Of a DNA stretch of 39,950 nucleotides, positions 1 to 7,993 are shown in pieces. Numbering within the stretch: position 1 is the stretch's first letter; each line of letters opens with the position of its first letter. Position numbers and translations under genes: made by a program. The stretch comes from an uncultured Ruminococcus sp. (GTDB lineage: Bacteria > Bacillota > Clostridia > Oscillospirales > Ruminococcaceae), in NCBI RefSeq assembly GCF_902762735.1, contig NZ_CACWPP010000016.1, forward strand, positions 1 through 39,950. The letters are read 5' to 3'. The notes under the pieces were generated by a model. It was not told the DNA's origin and did not search any database. It saw only the letters and a list, made by a program, of their open reading frames with translations.

Positions 1-55
1 ATTTACTTGTTTTTTTGCTGTTTTTGACAGATATTGGCTGTTCACAGCATGATTT

Positions 56-84
56 AACCCCATATCCGAGGAGGATATGGGGTT
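56..84 (+). terminator. Perfect 12-bp hairpin, probable terminator of an upstream gene
   Basis: AACCCCATATCC (56-67) pairs perfectly with GGATATGGGGTT (73-84) around the loop GAGGA. The stem ends in TT followed by TTGAG, so the T-run is short. No gene is visible at the left edge, so it most likely ends a transcript that starts outside the window. It replaces the half of the adjacent family A element that is missing. Confidence 0.5.
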
Positions 85-97
85 TTGAGACAGACTG

Positions 98-199
98 GGT
101 TATCTTTCCCCCGCCTGCGGCGGGGGAAAGATAACATCAACTCAGTTTTTTCCTCATTGATAAAGGTATTTTGCAGTGGTGTGTTAAAGGGATAACCAT
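98..199 (-). mobile_element. Family A MITE-like element, half copy
   Basis: The GC hairpin at 99-135 (arms GTTATCTTTCCCCCGC and its complement) is followed by sequence that matches the reverse complement of the left half of the copy at 11461-11623, ending in GGGATAACCAT at 199. The other half is not recognisable: unrelated hairpin DNA lies at 56-84 instead. Only one terminus is present, so no target duplication can be checked. Confidence 0.7.
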
Positions 200-360
200 A
201 ATATGTTTTTTTGTTATATTTGATAACGTTTTCATTATAAACTATTTTCAACCTCTTGTCAAGCAGAATTCTATCTAATTCGACCAAAAAAGCTGGTAAC
301 TTTTAAATAAATGTGATAAAATTAAACAGTTCGCTCTGAAAGATGGTTTTTTGCGGCATC

Positions 361-388
361 TTGACAGCTCTCATGCTGTTTATATAAA
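361..388 (+). promoter_or_regulatory. Candidate sigma-A promoter of the FIST-EAL gene
   Basis: TTGACA (361-366) and TATAAA (383-388) are separated by 16 bp. This would give a leader of about 140 nt before the ATG at 535. A second -10-like TATAAT lies at 498-503 but has only a poorly spaced -35 (ATGACA, 472-477). Positions 200-360 are AT-rich and hold nothing else I recognise. Confidence 0.5.
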
Positions 389-534
389 TTTTGCATATGT
401 TAATAGTATCTATTTGTTAATGTTTAAATTTGTTCACAATCACGAAATTTTTGTTTTTACCATTTCGGTTAATGACAAATCGAGAAATATCTGTTATTAT
501 AATATGTGTATATGTCGTAAACATAAAGGGGTTG

Positions 535-3153
535 ATGGATTTGTTTACATGGAATTTTCAATATGTCTCCAAAGCAAGGATAGCAGAGGCTTTCGGACAG
601 CTGATGCTCGATCCCGCCAAAGGTGATATTCTTATAAGGATACATACAGCTATACATCTTGAGGAAGAAGCTGTCGATCTGGCTAAATTCATATCAAAGC
701 TGGTCCCGCAGGCGCATATCTTCGGTACAAGCACATCGGCTATAATCAGCTGGGGCAAACTTGTGCAGAACCAGTGCGTGATCTCGGTGACACAGATGAA
801 CAGCGGCAGGATAAGAACTGCTCTGCTGCCGACTTTTGAAGAGGACGGCATGCCCATTCACCCTGATGAGCTGTGCCAAAACGTGAAAGATGCTGTCATA
901 GAAAGGAACACAAAGCTGATGCTTACTTTCCTGACAGGCAAGTATCTGGGCGTATACAACTTTGTCGAGAAGTGCAATTCTTACTTTCCCGGTGTGCAGA
1001 TGATAGGCGGGCTTGCTAATACAGCGGATATAAGCCTGAAGCATTTTCTCGATTCGGGCTTTGTTTTAAATGAGAACGGCTGGACGAACAAAGGTATACT
1101 CGTTGCGGCGATAAGCGGCGATGCTGTTGAATCATACAGCTCTTATGCGACGGGCGTGCAGGCGATAGGCGATGAAGTCGAGATAACCGATACTTTCGGC
1201 ACATGCATACTCTCCATAGACGGCAGAGATGCGGCTGAGGAATACCGCATAGGTGTCGGTGATGAACTTAAAAGCAGACCCGAACTTACCAACCTGTTCC
1301 CGTATGTTTATTCAGATGCCAGCGATATACCGATATTTGTGCGTTTTTCGGACGACCGTTCGATAAGTGATATGTTTGACAGGAATATCGCGATAAACAA
1401 GCTGGCTTATGATGCTCACCCATACCTGAACACGGAGGAAAAGCGCGAGCTTATCTGCGCGAACCACAATGTCAGGGTGGGCAAAAAGCTCAGGCGTGCT
1501 TTTATATATGACAGAAAAGTAATATCGGACAACCGTTCGCTTTTCAGGCGCATAGAGAATTTTGAAAAGGCAGAGACTATCTTCGGCTACTCCTGCATAG
1601 CAAGGTCTATGATCTATTCAAACTGCGTAAAGTGGGAGCTTTCTGCCTACGAGAATTCAAACATGTGCGGCTGTATAACCGAAGGCGAGATCGCGAATGT
1701 GAACGGGCGCAATACTTTTGCAAACTGTTCTTTCGTGGTGTCGGTCATAGGTGAAGAGCCTTCCACGCAGATGTATAACCCTTATGCGTTCTCCCATACA
1801 GACACGCTGGTGGCTGACAACCATGAACTGCTGGGCTATCTGTACGATGTGGAGAAAAAGCTGATACAGAAAGAACATGCCGCCGCCGCAGACAGTCTGA
1901 AGGCTTTTGTGCGCGACTGTGAGCTGAAACTGCTCTACTCGGAAGGGGAAGAGATACCGAATGCTGCGGCGATGAACATGGATATAAAGATGAAAGGCTG
2001 TGACAGGATATGCATGATAAACGTGTTCGATACTTCGGCGATGAAGATAGTTTTCCCGCACACGCTTATCGACCTGACTTACAAGAATTACCTGTCAAAG
2101 TGTGTCAGCTTTGCAAAGCAGAAAGGTTACTCGATATATGTGCTTAACGGCTGGCATCTGGCGATAGGTGCGCCGTCGTACATGTTCGCGCTTTCTGAGT
2201 TTGTCAGCGATATGGAACTTCTCCAGCGGGAGCTGTTCGAGACTTCGGAGGATTACATAGCCATAGTGCCTATCTTCTGCGTTATTGATGACTGCACGAT
2301 GGATGATCTGGAGCAGGCATACAACTCTGCAAGAATGGAGATGGCAAGCAAAAACATACAGTTCTCGGTGCGCGATGCAAAATCGGGTCAGCTTGACGAA
2401 GAAAGCATACGCGAGCGCTACCATATGGTAAATGTGATAAACTATGCCATCGCCCACGATAAGGTCATACCATACTATCAGGGCATACATGACAACCGCA
2501 CGGACACTATACATCACTACGAATCCCTCATGCGCCTTGTGGATGAGAACGGCAGGGTGTATTATCCCGGCAGCTTCCTCGATGTTGCGCGGTCTTACGG
2601 GCTGCTGTATGACTCGATGTCAAAGATAATGATAAAAAAAGTGTTTGAGCGTTTCAGCCGTGTCGAGGGCATGAGCGTAAGCCTTAATCTGGGCATACGC
2701 GACATCAAGAACCGCGATGTGGTGGACTTTATCTATGAGTCACTTTCGACGGTGAGCCACCCTGAAAACTTCGTTTTTGAGATACTTGAGAACGAGGACA
2801 TAGATGACTATGACCTGATGGTGGCTTTCGTGGACAAGATACATGAACTTGGCGGACAGATCTCCATAGACGATTTCGGGAGCGGCTTCTCAAATCTTCA
2901 GCACATAGCAAGCATACATTCTGATTATCTGAAGATCGACGGTTCGATAGTGCGCAGATGCGTTGATGATGAGCAGAGCGCAAATCTGATCGCGCTGATG
3001 GCGGGCTGGAAAAGACTGTCCAACCGCAAAGTGCAGATCATCGCCGAGTTCGTTGAGAATGAGGCGATACAGGACCTCCTGATGGATTTTGATATAGATT
3101 ATTCTCAGGGCTATCTGTTCTCAAGACCATCCCCTGAGATCGAAGGGGTGTAG
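535..3153 (+). CDS. FIST sensor / degenerate GGDEF / EAL domain protein (probable c-di-GMP phosphodiesterase)
   Basis: The 872-residue product has three parts. Residues ~15-400 look like FIST_N plus FIST_C, a family thought to sense small ligands such as amino acids. Residues ~480-620 look like a GGDEF fold whose signature is lost, with NGWHL where GGDEF would be. Residues ~635-865 form an EAL domain with most catalytic positions visible: E663 of ESL (for EAL), E752, D779-D780 in IDDFG, K800 in LKIDG and E838 in AEFVE. It is therefore probably an active phosphodiesterase converting c-di-GMP to pGpG in the cytoplasm; no signal peptide or membrane segment is seen. The frame is open upstream to 430, but that part is AT-rich and overlaps a -10-like site. 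ATG 535 follows AAAGGGG with only a 3-nt spacer, and TTG 541 is an alternative at 9 nt. The next gene starts 3 nt after the stop. Confidence 0.85.
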   Translation: MDLFTWNFQYVSKARIAEAFGQLMLDPAKGDILIRIHTAIHLEEEAVDLAKFISKLVPQAHIFGTSTSAIISWGKLVQNQCVISVTQMNSGRIRTALLPTFEEDGMPIHPDELCQNVKDAVIERNTKLMLTFLTGKYLGVYNFVEKCNSYFPGVQMIGGLANTADISLKHFLDSGFVLNENGWTNKGILVAAISGDAVESYSSYATGVQAIGDEVEITDTFGTCILSIDGRDAAEEYRIGVGDELKSRPELTNLFPYVYSDASDIPIFVRFSDDRSISDMFDRNIAINKLAYDAHPYLNTEEKRELICANHNVRVGKKLRRAFIYDRKVISDNRSLFRRIENFEKAETIFGYSCIARSMIYSNCVKWELSAYENSNMCGCITEGEIANVNGRNTFANCSFVVSVIGEEPSTQMYNPYAFSHTDTLVADNHELLGYLYDVEKKLIQKEHAAAADSLKAFVRDCELKLLYSEGEEIPNAAAMNMDIKMKGCDRICMINVFDTSAMKIVFPHTLIDLTYKNYLSKCVSFAKQKGYSIYVLNGWHLAIGAPSYMFALSEFVSDMELLQRELFETSEDYIAIVPIFCVIDDCTMDDLEQAYNSARMEMASKNIQFSVRDAKSGQLDEESIRERYHMVNVINYAIAHDKVIPYYQGIHDNRTDTIHHYESLMRLVDENGRVYYPGSFLDVARSYGLLYDSMSKIMIKKVFERFSRVEGMSVSLNLGIRDIKNRDVVDFIYESLSTVSHPENFVFEILENEDIDDYDLMVAFVDKIHELGGQISIDDFGSGFSNLQHIASIHSDYLKIDGSIVRRCVDDEQSANLIALMAGWKRLSNRKVQIIAEFVENEAIQDLLMDFDIDYSQGYLFSRPSPEIEGV

Positions 3154-3156
3154 CGC

Positions 3157-4896
3157 ATGCCGGGAAGAAGGAAAAATGAAAGAATGATCTGTATGCTGCT
3201 GGAGGACATCGGCAGTGATTTTTCAAAGGAACTGGTAAAATCTGTTGCCAATGCGATACCTGCGGGGCGCGGCATCAAGCTGATAGTTTTGCCCGGGAAA
3301 TATGATGACGGCAAGGGTTCTGACAGCATACACGATTACAAGGCTGTGTACAATTCTGTGTTCAGGCTCAGTTCGCTGTGCGATGTTGACGGTTTTATAA
3401 TACATCTGGGCAGTGTGAATGAGCGTGATGTCAATAACGAGCAGATCTATTCCAGCGTTATGGATAAGCACCGCGAAGTACCTAAGGTGCTGGTCGCATC
3501 AGATCTGGAAGATGTGGTGACTGTCAATTATGACAATGAGACAGGCATACGCGAGGCGGTCGAGTATCTGGTCAACGCTGACGGTCTTACAAAATTTTGC
3601 ATGCTGGGCGGCAGAGATGACAATAAGGACGCAAGAGTGCGCAGGGAAATGTTCGAGAAATGCCTTGCCGAGTACGGCATTACGCTGAAAGAAAAGAACT
3701 TTGTCAATACGGATATGACAGCTAAATGTGTAAATGAAGCGGGCAGGCTTCTCGATGATAACCCCGATGTGCAGGCGGTGTTCTGTGTCAACGATGCTGC
3801 GGGGCAGGGTCTTTATGAAGCTATGGCGCGGCGCGGGCTGAAAGCGGGCAGGGATATAATGGTGTTCGGATTTGACAACACGCGCATGTCGGGCGAGCTG
3901 ATACCGCCGATGACTTCGATAGGTTCTGATGAGATGTCGCTGGGGCAGAAGGCGCTGGAACTGCTGCTTGCCATGATGAACGGCGATTCTGCTAAGTCTG
4001 CCACTGTGCCTACAAGGCTTTACGGGCGGGAGTCTTTTCCGTATGAGATGTATGACTACAACCGTATGGAGCTTGTGAATGCAGATCCCGCATTCATCTA
4101 CCGCATGTTCGATGACTGCTTTTACAGATACAAAAGTTCTTTCATAGACCGCGAGCAGGTCAACCTGAGAAGGCTGTTCTATGAGATATTTTACAGCATA
4201 CTTATTGCCATGAAACGCAGGTATATGAGCATAGAGACCTTTGACGAACTGGCTAAGATGGTGGACAAGTTCTTTGAGAAGGGCGCTATGGAGTACACAG
4301 ACGCGCTGAAACTCACCAAAAGCATCGAGCGCATACAGGTCGGCATCAACCATGTACAGCGTTCGCTGGCGGCAACGGTGCTGGTAAACAGGCTGTTCTC
4401 ACGCATGAAGGACAGGGCTATCATGGCACAGTCGATGCACATGATAAGCAGAGAGAACAATTACGCTTCCGAAATGTTGAAAATGGAGTCGTTTATGATA
4501 GGCAGTGCGAGCGGCAACTGCCGTGAAGAGAACATCTACCGCAATTTCGGACAGCTGGGGCTGGATAATTCGGCACTTTATGTATTTGATGAAGCTGTCG
4601 ATTACAGCGGCGGCAGCAGTACGGTGTTCCCAGAGATCATCAGGCTCAAATGCGTCATGCGCTCGGGCGAACTTTACCTGCTTTCGGAAGAACGTCAGCA
4701 CTGTCGGGTCAGCGATGTACTGGAAAGGGACGAGTTGTCATCGAGGTGCAGGGGATTTGTGGCATTCCCGATATTCTGCCGTAAACTGATCTACGGTCTG
4801 CTGATGTGCGAGCTGACCGACAATATCTACGAGCGCGGAGAGTTTATCGCCATGCAGCTTGGAAGGGCATTTGCACTTTGCAGCAGGGAGAAATGA
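3157..4896 (+). CDS. LacI-type ligand-binding sensor protein without DNA-binding domain
   Basis: Residues ~10-300 of 579 resemble the periplasmic-binding-protein-like sensor of LacI/GalR regulators (for example DPDVQAVFCVNDAAGQGLY and the FGFDNT segment), which normally bind sugars. There is no N-terminal helix-turn-helix and no signal peptide, so it is cytoplasmic and not a classical repressor. Residues ~310-430 are helical, and residues ~440-575 could be a GAF-like domain; that last assignment is weak. Start ATG 3157 follows AAGGGGTG overlapping the end of the upstream gene, with 3 nt between the genes, so the two proteins are probably made together and may form one signalling unit. Similar sensor regions are known fused to GGDEF or kinase outputs in clostridia; here no output domain is recognised. 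The direct ligand is unknown. Confidence 0.7.
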   Translation: MPGRRKNERMICMLLEDIGSDFSKELVKSVANAIPAGRGIKLIVLPGKYDDGKGSDSIHDYKAVYNSVFRLSSLCDVDGFIIHLGSVNERDVNNEQIYSSVMDKHREVPKVLVASDLEDVVTVNYDNETGIREAVEYLVNADGLTKFCMLGGRDDNKDARVRREMFEKCLAEYGITLKEKNFVNTDMTAKCVNEAGRLLDDNPDVQAVFCVNDAAGQGLYEAMARRGLKAGRDIMVFGFDNTRMSGELIPPMTSIGSDEMSLGQKALELLLAMMNGDSAKSATVPTRLYGRESFPYEMYDYNRMELVNADPAFIYRMFDDCFYRYKSSFIDREQVNLRRLFYEIFYSILIAMKRRYMSIETFDELAKMVDKFFEKGAMEYTDALKLTKSIERIQVGINHVQRSLAATVLVNRLFSRMKDRAIMAQSMHMISRENNYASEMLKMESFMIGSASGNCREENIYRNFGQLGLDNSALYVFDEAVDYSGGSSTVFPEIIRLKCVMRSGELYLLSEERQHCRVSDVLERDELSSRCRGFVAFPIFCRKLIYGLLMCELTDNIYERGEFIAMQLGRAFALCSREK

Positions 4897-4917
4897 CGAT
4901 AACAAAAGACGCTTATG

Positions 4918-4960
4918 AAAAAAGCCCCGTTTTGCGCGTGCTGCGCAGAATGGGGCTTTT
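4918..4960 (+). terminator. Rho-independent terminator of the FIST-EAL operon
   Basis: AAAAGCCCC pairs with GGGGCTTTT, and TGCGC with GCGCA, around a small loop. The arms are A-rich on the left and T-rich on the right, so it can act on both strands. Confidence 0.8.
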
Positions 4961-4974
4961 ATATATCCGATATT

Positions 4975-5098
4975 ATGACTGTCCCTTTAGCACACCAACT
5001 AAAAATGCGGTAAACAAAAGGATAATTGAGCACCATATGCCAAGAACATTAAGCTCTGTATAGCCGCTGTTTTTGTGGTGTGTCAGAGGGATAACCAC
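4975..5098 (+). mobile_element. Family A MITE-like element, short form, with perfect 10-bp target duplication
   Basis: The element starts ATGACTGTCCCTTTAGCAC and ends GTGTGTCAGAGGGATAACCAC, and it is 124 bp long. It is flanked by identical ATCCGATATT at 4965-4974 and 5099-5108, which fixes the ends exactly. It lacks the central GC hairpin of the ~160-bp copies. It carries no ORF. It lies just after the terminator of one operon, and its right duplication touches the stop codon of the convergent phosphatase gene. Confidence 0.9.
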
Positions 5099-5107
5099 AT
5101 CCGATAT

Positions 5108-5572
5108 TTACACGTTTTCAGTCTTTGTCAGGGCATCGTATATCTTGTTGAACACGAGCTGGTTCGGCATGTAGCGGTAGTCGGCAAATACACGTATGCC
5201 GTCCCCGAAGAAGAATTCACGCACTGCCGCCGCACAGCCTGCGCTCCTGCTGACACCGTATTCGCACTGGCAGATGATGTCCCTGCCCGCTTTCATATTT
5301 TCGCGTATGAACTTCGCCGCCTCTTCCGCTTCGGGAAAGAAATCATCAAAGCAGCCGCGCTCATCAAGGGTCTCCTTGTCGATGTCCTCAATATCCACCC
5401 TAAAGACGTGCCCGCATGCACCGTCGTAATTGACAGGGAAAAGCCCTGTCAGACGGCTCTCCTCAGGGTCTGAAAAGCTGATGACTGCCGCGTTTTCGGG
5501 GAAACGCTCCTCGTATATCAGCAGTTCGGCATCATCGCGTGACATTATCCTTACTCTGTTTTCCGTATCCAT
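5108..5572 (-). CDS. Small protein-tyrosine/dual-specificity phosphatase-like protein
   Basis: The 154-residue product contains C103-EYGVS-R109 followed by SAG, the Cx5R(S/T) loop of cysteine-based phosphatases; the Cys would be the nucleophile and the Arg would bind phosphate. The usual His before the Cys is replaced by Gln102. A candidate general-acid Asp lies in the DDFF segment (residues 76-79), but this is uncertain. The frame is open further upstream (to 5704), but AAAGGGCG seven nt before the ATG at 5572 supports this start. It overlaps the remnant of a nitroreductase gene at its 5' end and may rely on that gene's promoter. The substrate is unknown. No membrane segment is seen. Confidence 0.65.
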   Translation of the reverse strand: MDTENRVRIMSRDDAELLIYEERFPENAAVISFSDPEESRLTGLFPVNYDGACGHVFRVDIEDIDKETLDERGCFDDFFPEAEEAAKFIRENMKAGRDIICQCEYGVSRSAGCAAAVREFFFGDGIRVFADYRYMPNQLVFNKIYDALTKTENV

Positions 5573-5811
5573 TGAACCACGCCCTTTCATTAAAGTCAGC
5601 CTTTTGCGGTGCTTTCGGAAGTTCTGCCGCTGCACCGACAGGCAGCAGGCATACCGCATCAAGTTCGTTAGGTATACCCGGTTTGTCACAGATGCGGTCA
5701 TCATCTGTTATGTGACCCTCATACCGGCAGGAGGCATAGCACGGTGCATGTATCGCCAAAAGCATGTTTTCGATAGCTGTGCCGCGTAAAAATGCTTTCT
5801 ACCGTGTCCAT
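5532..5811 (-). pseudogene. Nitroreductase-family remnant with internal deletion and frameshift
   Basis: From ATG 5811 the reading begins MDTVESIFTRHSYRK, typical of the N-terminus of nitroreductase-family flavoproteins. The sense then continues in another frame (46 nt offset) with GTAIENMLLAIHA, and ends with a recognisable C-terminal part containing LDAVCLLPVG and ERAWFNGYGK. The ~100 central residues, including most FMN contacts, are gone. A ribosome site (GGTGATG) and a -10-like TATAAT (plus-strand 5829-5834) remain in front of the start. The two ends joined in different frames indicate a deletion rather than a short functional protein. The promoter may still serve the downstream phosphatase gene. 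Confidence 0.65.
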
Positions 5812-6063
5812 AACATCACCACACTCAAATTATAGCATATTTTCGGCTAATTACGGCAGAACGGTGTGCAGAAATTACAATTTCTGCCTTTTGCATAAAA
5901 ATAAATGCTGATTTTTGTGCAGATGGCATTATAACATACTAAAGCGATATGCTTTAAAATATCGCTTTATCGCTGTAAAACGCCTTTGGGTTAAAACGGT
6001 GCAGATGTCTGAAAATTCGGGTAAAAAATACAGGGTACAGCAGGTGTGAGGGGGTCGGTCCTA

Positions 6064-6092
6064 TTGACGGAAAAAGGATTTTGTGGTAAAAT
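6064..6092 (+). promoter_or_regulatory. Sigma-A promoter of ddh
   Basis: TTGACG (6064-6069), 17-bp spacer, TAAAAT (6087-6092). The start codon is 42 nt downstream. The stretch 5835-6063 holds no gene that I can support. Confidence 0.75.
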
Positions 6093-6134
6093 AACAGAGT
6101 AAAGTTCTTTTTTATTAGAAAGGAAATGATCAAT

Positions 6135-7124
6135 ATGTCAAACATTCGTATAGGTATTGTTGGCTACGGCAATCTCGGCAGAGGCGTTGAGCTTGCTATC
6201 AGACAGAACCCCGATACCGAGCTTGCTGCGGTATTCACCAGAAGAGATCCTTCTTCGCTGAAGATACTCACCGAAGGTGTGGGCGTTTACTCTGTAAATG
6301 ATGTGGCTGATTTCAAGGATAAGATCGACGTTCTGATACTCTGCGGCGGCAGCGCTACCGACCTGCCTGTGCAGACACCTCAGTTTGCAAAGCTGTTCAA
6401 CGTTATCGACAGCTTCGATACTCACGCAAGGATCCCCGAGCATTTCGCAAATGTTGATGCTGCTGCCAAAGAGGGCGGAAATGTCAGCGTTATCTCTGTG
6501 GGCTGGGATCCGGGCATGTTCTCTGTACAGAGACTGTACGGCAGCTGCATACTGCCCGATGGCAAGGATTACACATTCTGGGGCAAGGGCGTATCTCAGG
6601 GTCATTCAGACGCTATCAGAAGAGTTGAGGGCGTTGCTGACGGCAAGCAGTACACTGTTCCCGTTCAGGCGGCTATGGACGCTGTAAGAAACGGCGAAGA
6701 CCCCGACCTGACCACCAGACAGAAGCATACAAGAGAGTGCTTTGTTGTTGCGGAAGAGGGCGCTGACAAGGCTAAGATAGAGGAAACTATCAAGAACATG
6801 CCAAACTACTTCTCCGACTATGACACCACTGTAAACTTCATCTCGCAGGAAGAGCTGAACGAGAAGCACAGCGGTATCCCTCACGGCGGCTTCGTATTCA
6901 GAAGCGGCAAGACAGGTGTTAACGGCGAGACCCGCCACATCATCGAGTACAGCCTGAAGCTGGGTTCAAACCCCGAGTTCACTTCCAGCATACTGGTAGC
7001 ATACGCAAGGGCAGCTGTAAGACTTCAGAAAGAGGGCGCAGCAGGCTGCAAGACCGTATTCGACATCGCACCTGCATACCTCTCGCCTAAGAGCAGCGAA
7101 GAGCTGAGAGCTTCCATGCTTTGA
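6135..7124 (+). CDS. ddh: meso-Diaminopimelate D-dehydrogenase
   Basis: Reductively aminates tetrahydrodipicolinate to meso-diaminopimelate with NADPH (EC 1.4.1.16), the one-step branch of lysine and peptidoglycan precursor synthesis in the cytoplasm. The 329-residue length fits the family. The N-terminal Rossmann motif GYGNLG is at residues 10-15. Family-typical segments include the SFDTHARIPEHF region and SVGWDPGMFS, which line the active site. ATG 6135 lies about 10 nt after GAAAGGA; the in-frame ATG at 6126 is only 2 nt from it and is less likely. Own promoter at 6064 and own terminator at 7148, so it is monocistronic. Codon use is that of a well-expressed gene. Confidence 0.95.
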   Translation: MSNIRIGIVGYGNLGRGVELAIRQNPDTELAAVFTRRDPSSLKILTEGVGVYSVNDVADFKDKIDVLILCGGSATDLPVQTPQFAKLFNVIDSFDTHARIPEHFANVDAAAKEGGNVSVISVGWDPGMFSVQRLYGSCILPDGKDYTFWGKGVSQGHSDAIRRVEGVADGKQYTVPVQAAMDAVRNGEDPDLTTRQKHTRECFVVAEEGADKAKIEETIKNMPNYFSDYDTTVNFISQEELNEKHSGIPHGGFVFRSGKTGVNGETRHIIEYSLKLGSNPEFTSSILVAYARAAVRLQKEGAAGCKTVFDIAPAYLSPKSSEELRASML

Positions 7125-7147
7125 TCTTTGTATCGGATATAAGAACG

Positions 7148-7174
7148 GGTGGGGGCTTGCTCTCACCTTTTTTG
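7148..7174 (+). terminator. Terminator of ddh
   Basis: GGTGGGGG pairs with CTCTCACC (two G-U pairs) and is followed by TTTTTTG. Confidence 0.65.
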
Positions 7175-7178
7175 TAAT

Positions 7179-7279
7179 AGTCTCAATTTGGTTGTGTATT
7201 GTTCCCCCGCCTAAGGCGGGGAACAATACGAAAGAACAGCCATTTTGTATCATCAGCAATACACATCAAAATTGGGAGT
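7179..7279 (+). mobile_element. Family B MITE-like element
   Basis: About 101 bp. Ends AGTCTCAATTTGGTTGTG and, inverted, ACTCCCAATTTTGATGTG. Inside is a hairpin with arms GTATTGTTCCCC and GGGGAACAATAC. The flanks read TGTAAT (7173-7178) and TGTAAA (7280-7285), a nearly preserved target duplication. A second copy, nearly identical, is at 39549-39650. No coding capacity. Confidence 0.8.
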
Positions 7280-7286
7280 TGTAAAA

Positions 7287-7325
7287 TAAAAGTGCGTCTG
7301 CGGAAATTGCCGCAGGCGCACTTTT
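7287..7325 (-). terminator. Bidirectional terminator at the end of the two-component operon
   Basis: AAAAGTGCGTCTGCGG pairs with CCGCAGGCGCACTTTT around AAATTG, with one mismatch in the stem. A-run on the left and T-run on the right, so it works for the leftward operon and for read-through from ddh and the MITE. Confidence 0.85.
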
Positions 7326-7359
7326 TCGTATCACTTGTCAGCCCGTCAGCCTGACCGCA

Positions 7360-7989
7360 TCACGAATCGCTGATGGTTATGCCGATGACGCGGGCTTTTA
7401 TGGCAAGCTCGGTCCGGCTTCGGAAACCCGTCTTGTCAAGCATGGAGCGTACATGGGATTTCACCGTGTTTTCGGATATGCCCAGCTGTTCAGCCACCTG
7501 CTGGTTAGTCGCACCTGTGGTGACTATGCGCAGTATCTCCAGCTCACGCTCTGTGAATTCCGAACTGTCAGCCAGTCCCAGCTTTACGGTCGGACTGCTT
7601 CGCGGGTAAACGTGGTCGCCCGCCATCGTCCTGTCCATGACTTCCAGTATGGTCTGTTCGTCTGCTTCCTTGTACCAGAAACTCTCTATGCCGATGGACT
7701 TCGCCTTTTCCAGCCACGAATATTCGGGCATCGAGGTCACGGCGATGATCTTTATCTCGGGTCTGAGGGATTTTATCTTTTCAGCTGCCTCAAGCCCGTT
7801 TGAACCGTCATTCATAAGAATATCCATCAGTATCAGGTCTACCTGATGCCGCAGTATATAAACGTCAGCCGCCTGCGCCGAACTAAGCGAGAAAGCCAGT
7901 TCGTATTTAGGCGAATTGTTAACGTACATCTCAAACAAGTGCCTTGAAATGGACTGGTCGTCCACTATCATCACCCTATATTTTTCCAT
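7360..7989 (-). CDS. LuxR/NarL-family response regulator
   Basis: The 209-residue product has a receiver domain (1-120) with the acidic pair D10-D11, phospho-acceptor D56 in LILMD, T85 and K107, followed by a LuxR-type helix-turn-helix (about 145-205; FTERELEILRIVTTGATNQQ is the start of the signature). Phosphorylation by a histidine kinase would drive dimerisation and DNA binding. It starts 4 nt after the stop of the kinase gene and is the last gene of a three-gene leftward operon. Its targets are not evident; no transporter or other obvious output lies next to it. Own terminator at 7287-7325. Confidence 0.92.
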   Translation of the reverse strand: MEKYRVMIVDDQSISRHLFEMYVNNSPKYELAFSLSSAQAADVYILRHQVDLILMDILMNDGSNGLEAAEKIKSLRPEIKIIAVTSMPEYSWLEKAKSIGIESFWYKEADEQTILEVMDRTMAGDHVYPRSSPTVKLGLADSSEFTERELEILRIVTTGATNQQVAEQLGISENTVKSHVRSMLDKTGFRSRTELAIKARVIGITISDS

Positions 7990-7993
7990 TATT

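Noticed and set aside
430-534. N-terminal extension of the FIST-EAL protein from 430
   Set aside because: AT-rich, no ribosome site at 430, overlaps a -10-like site at 498-503, and the extra residues do not resemble the family; ATG 535 is better.
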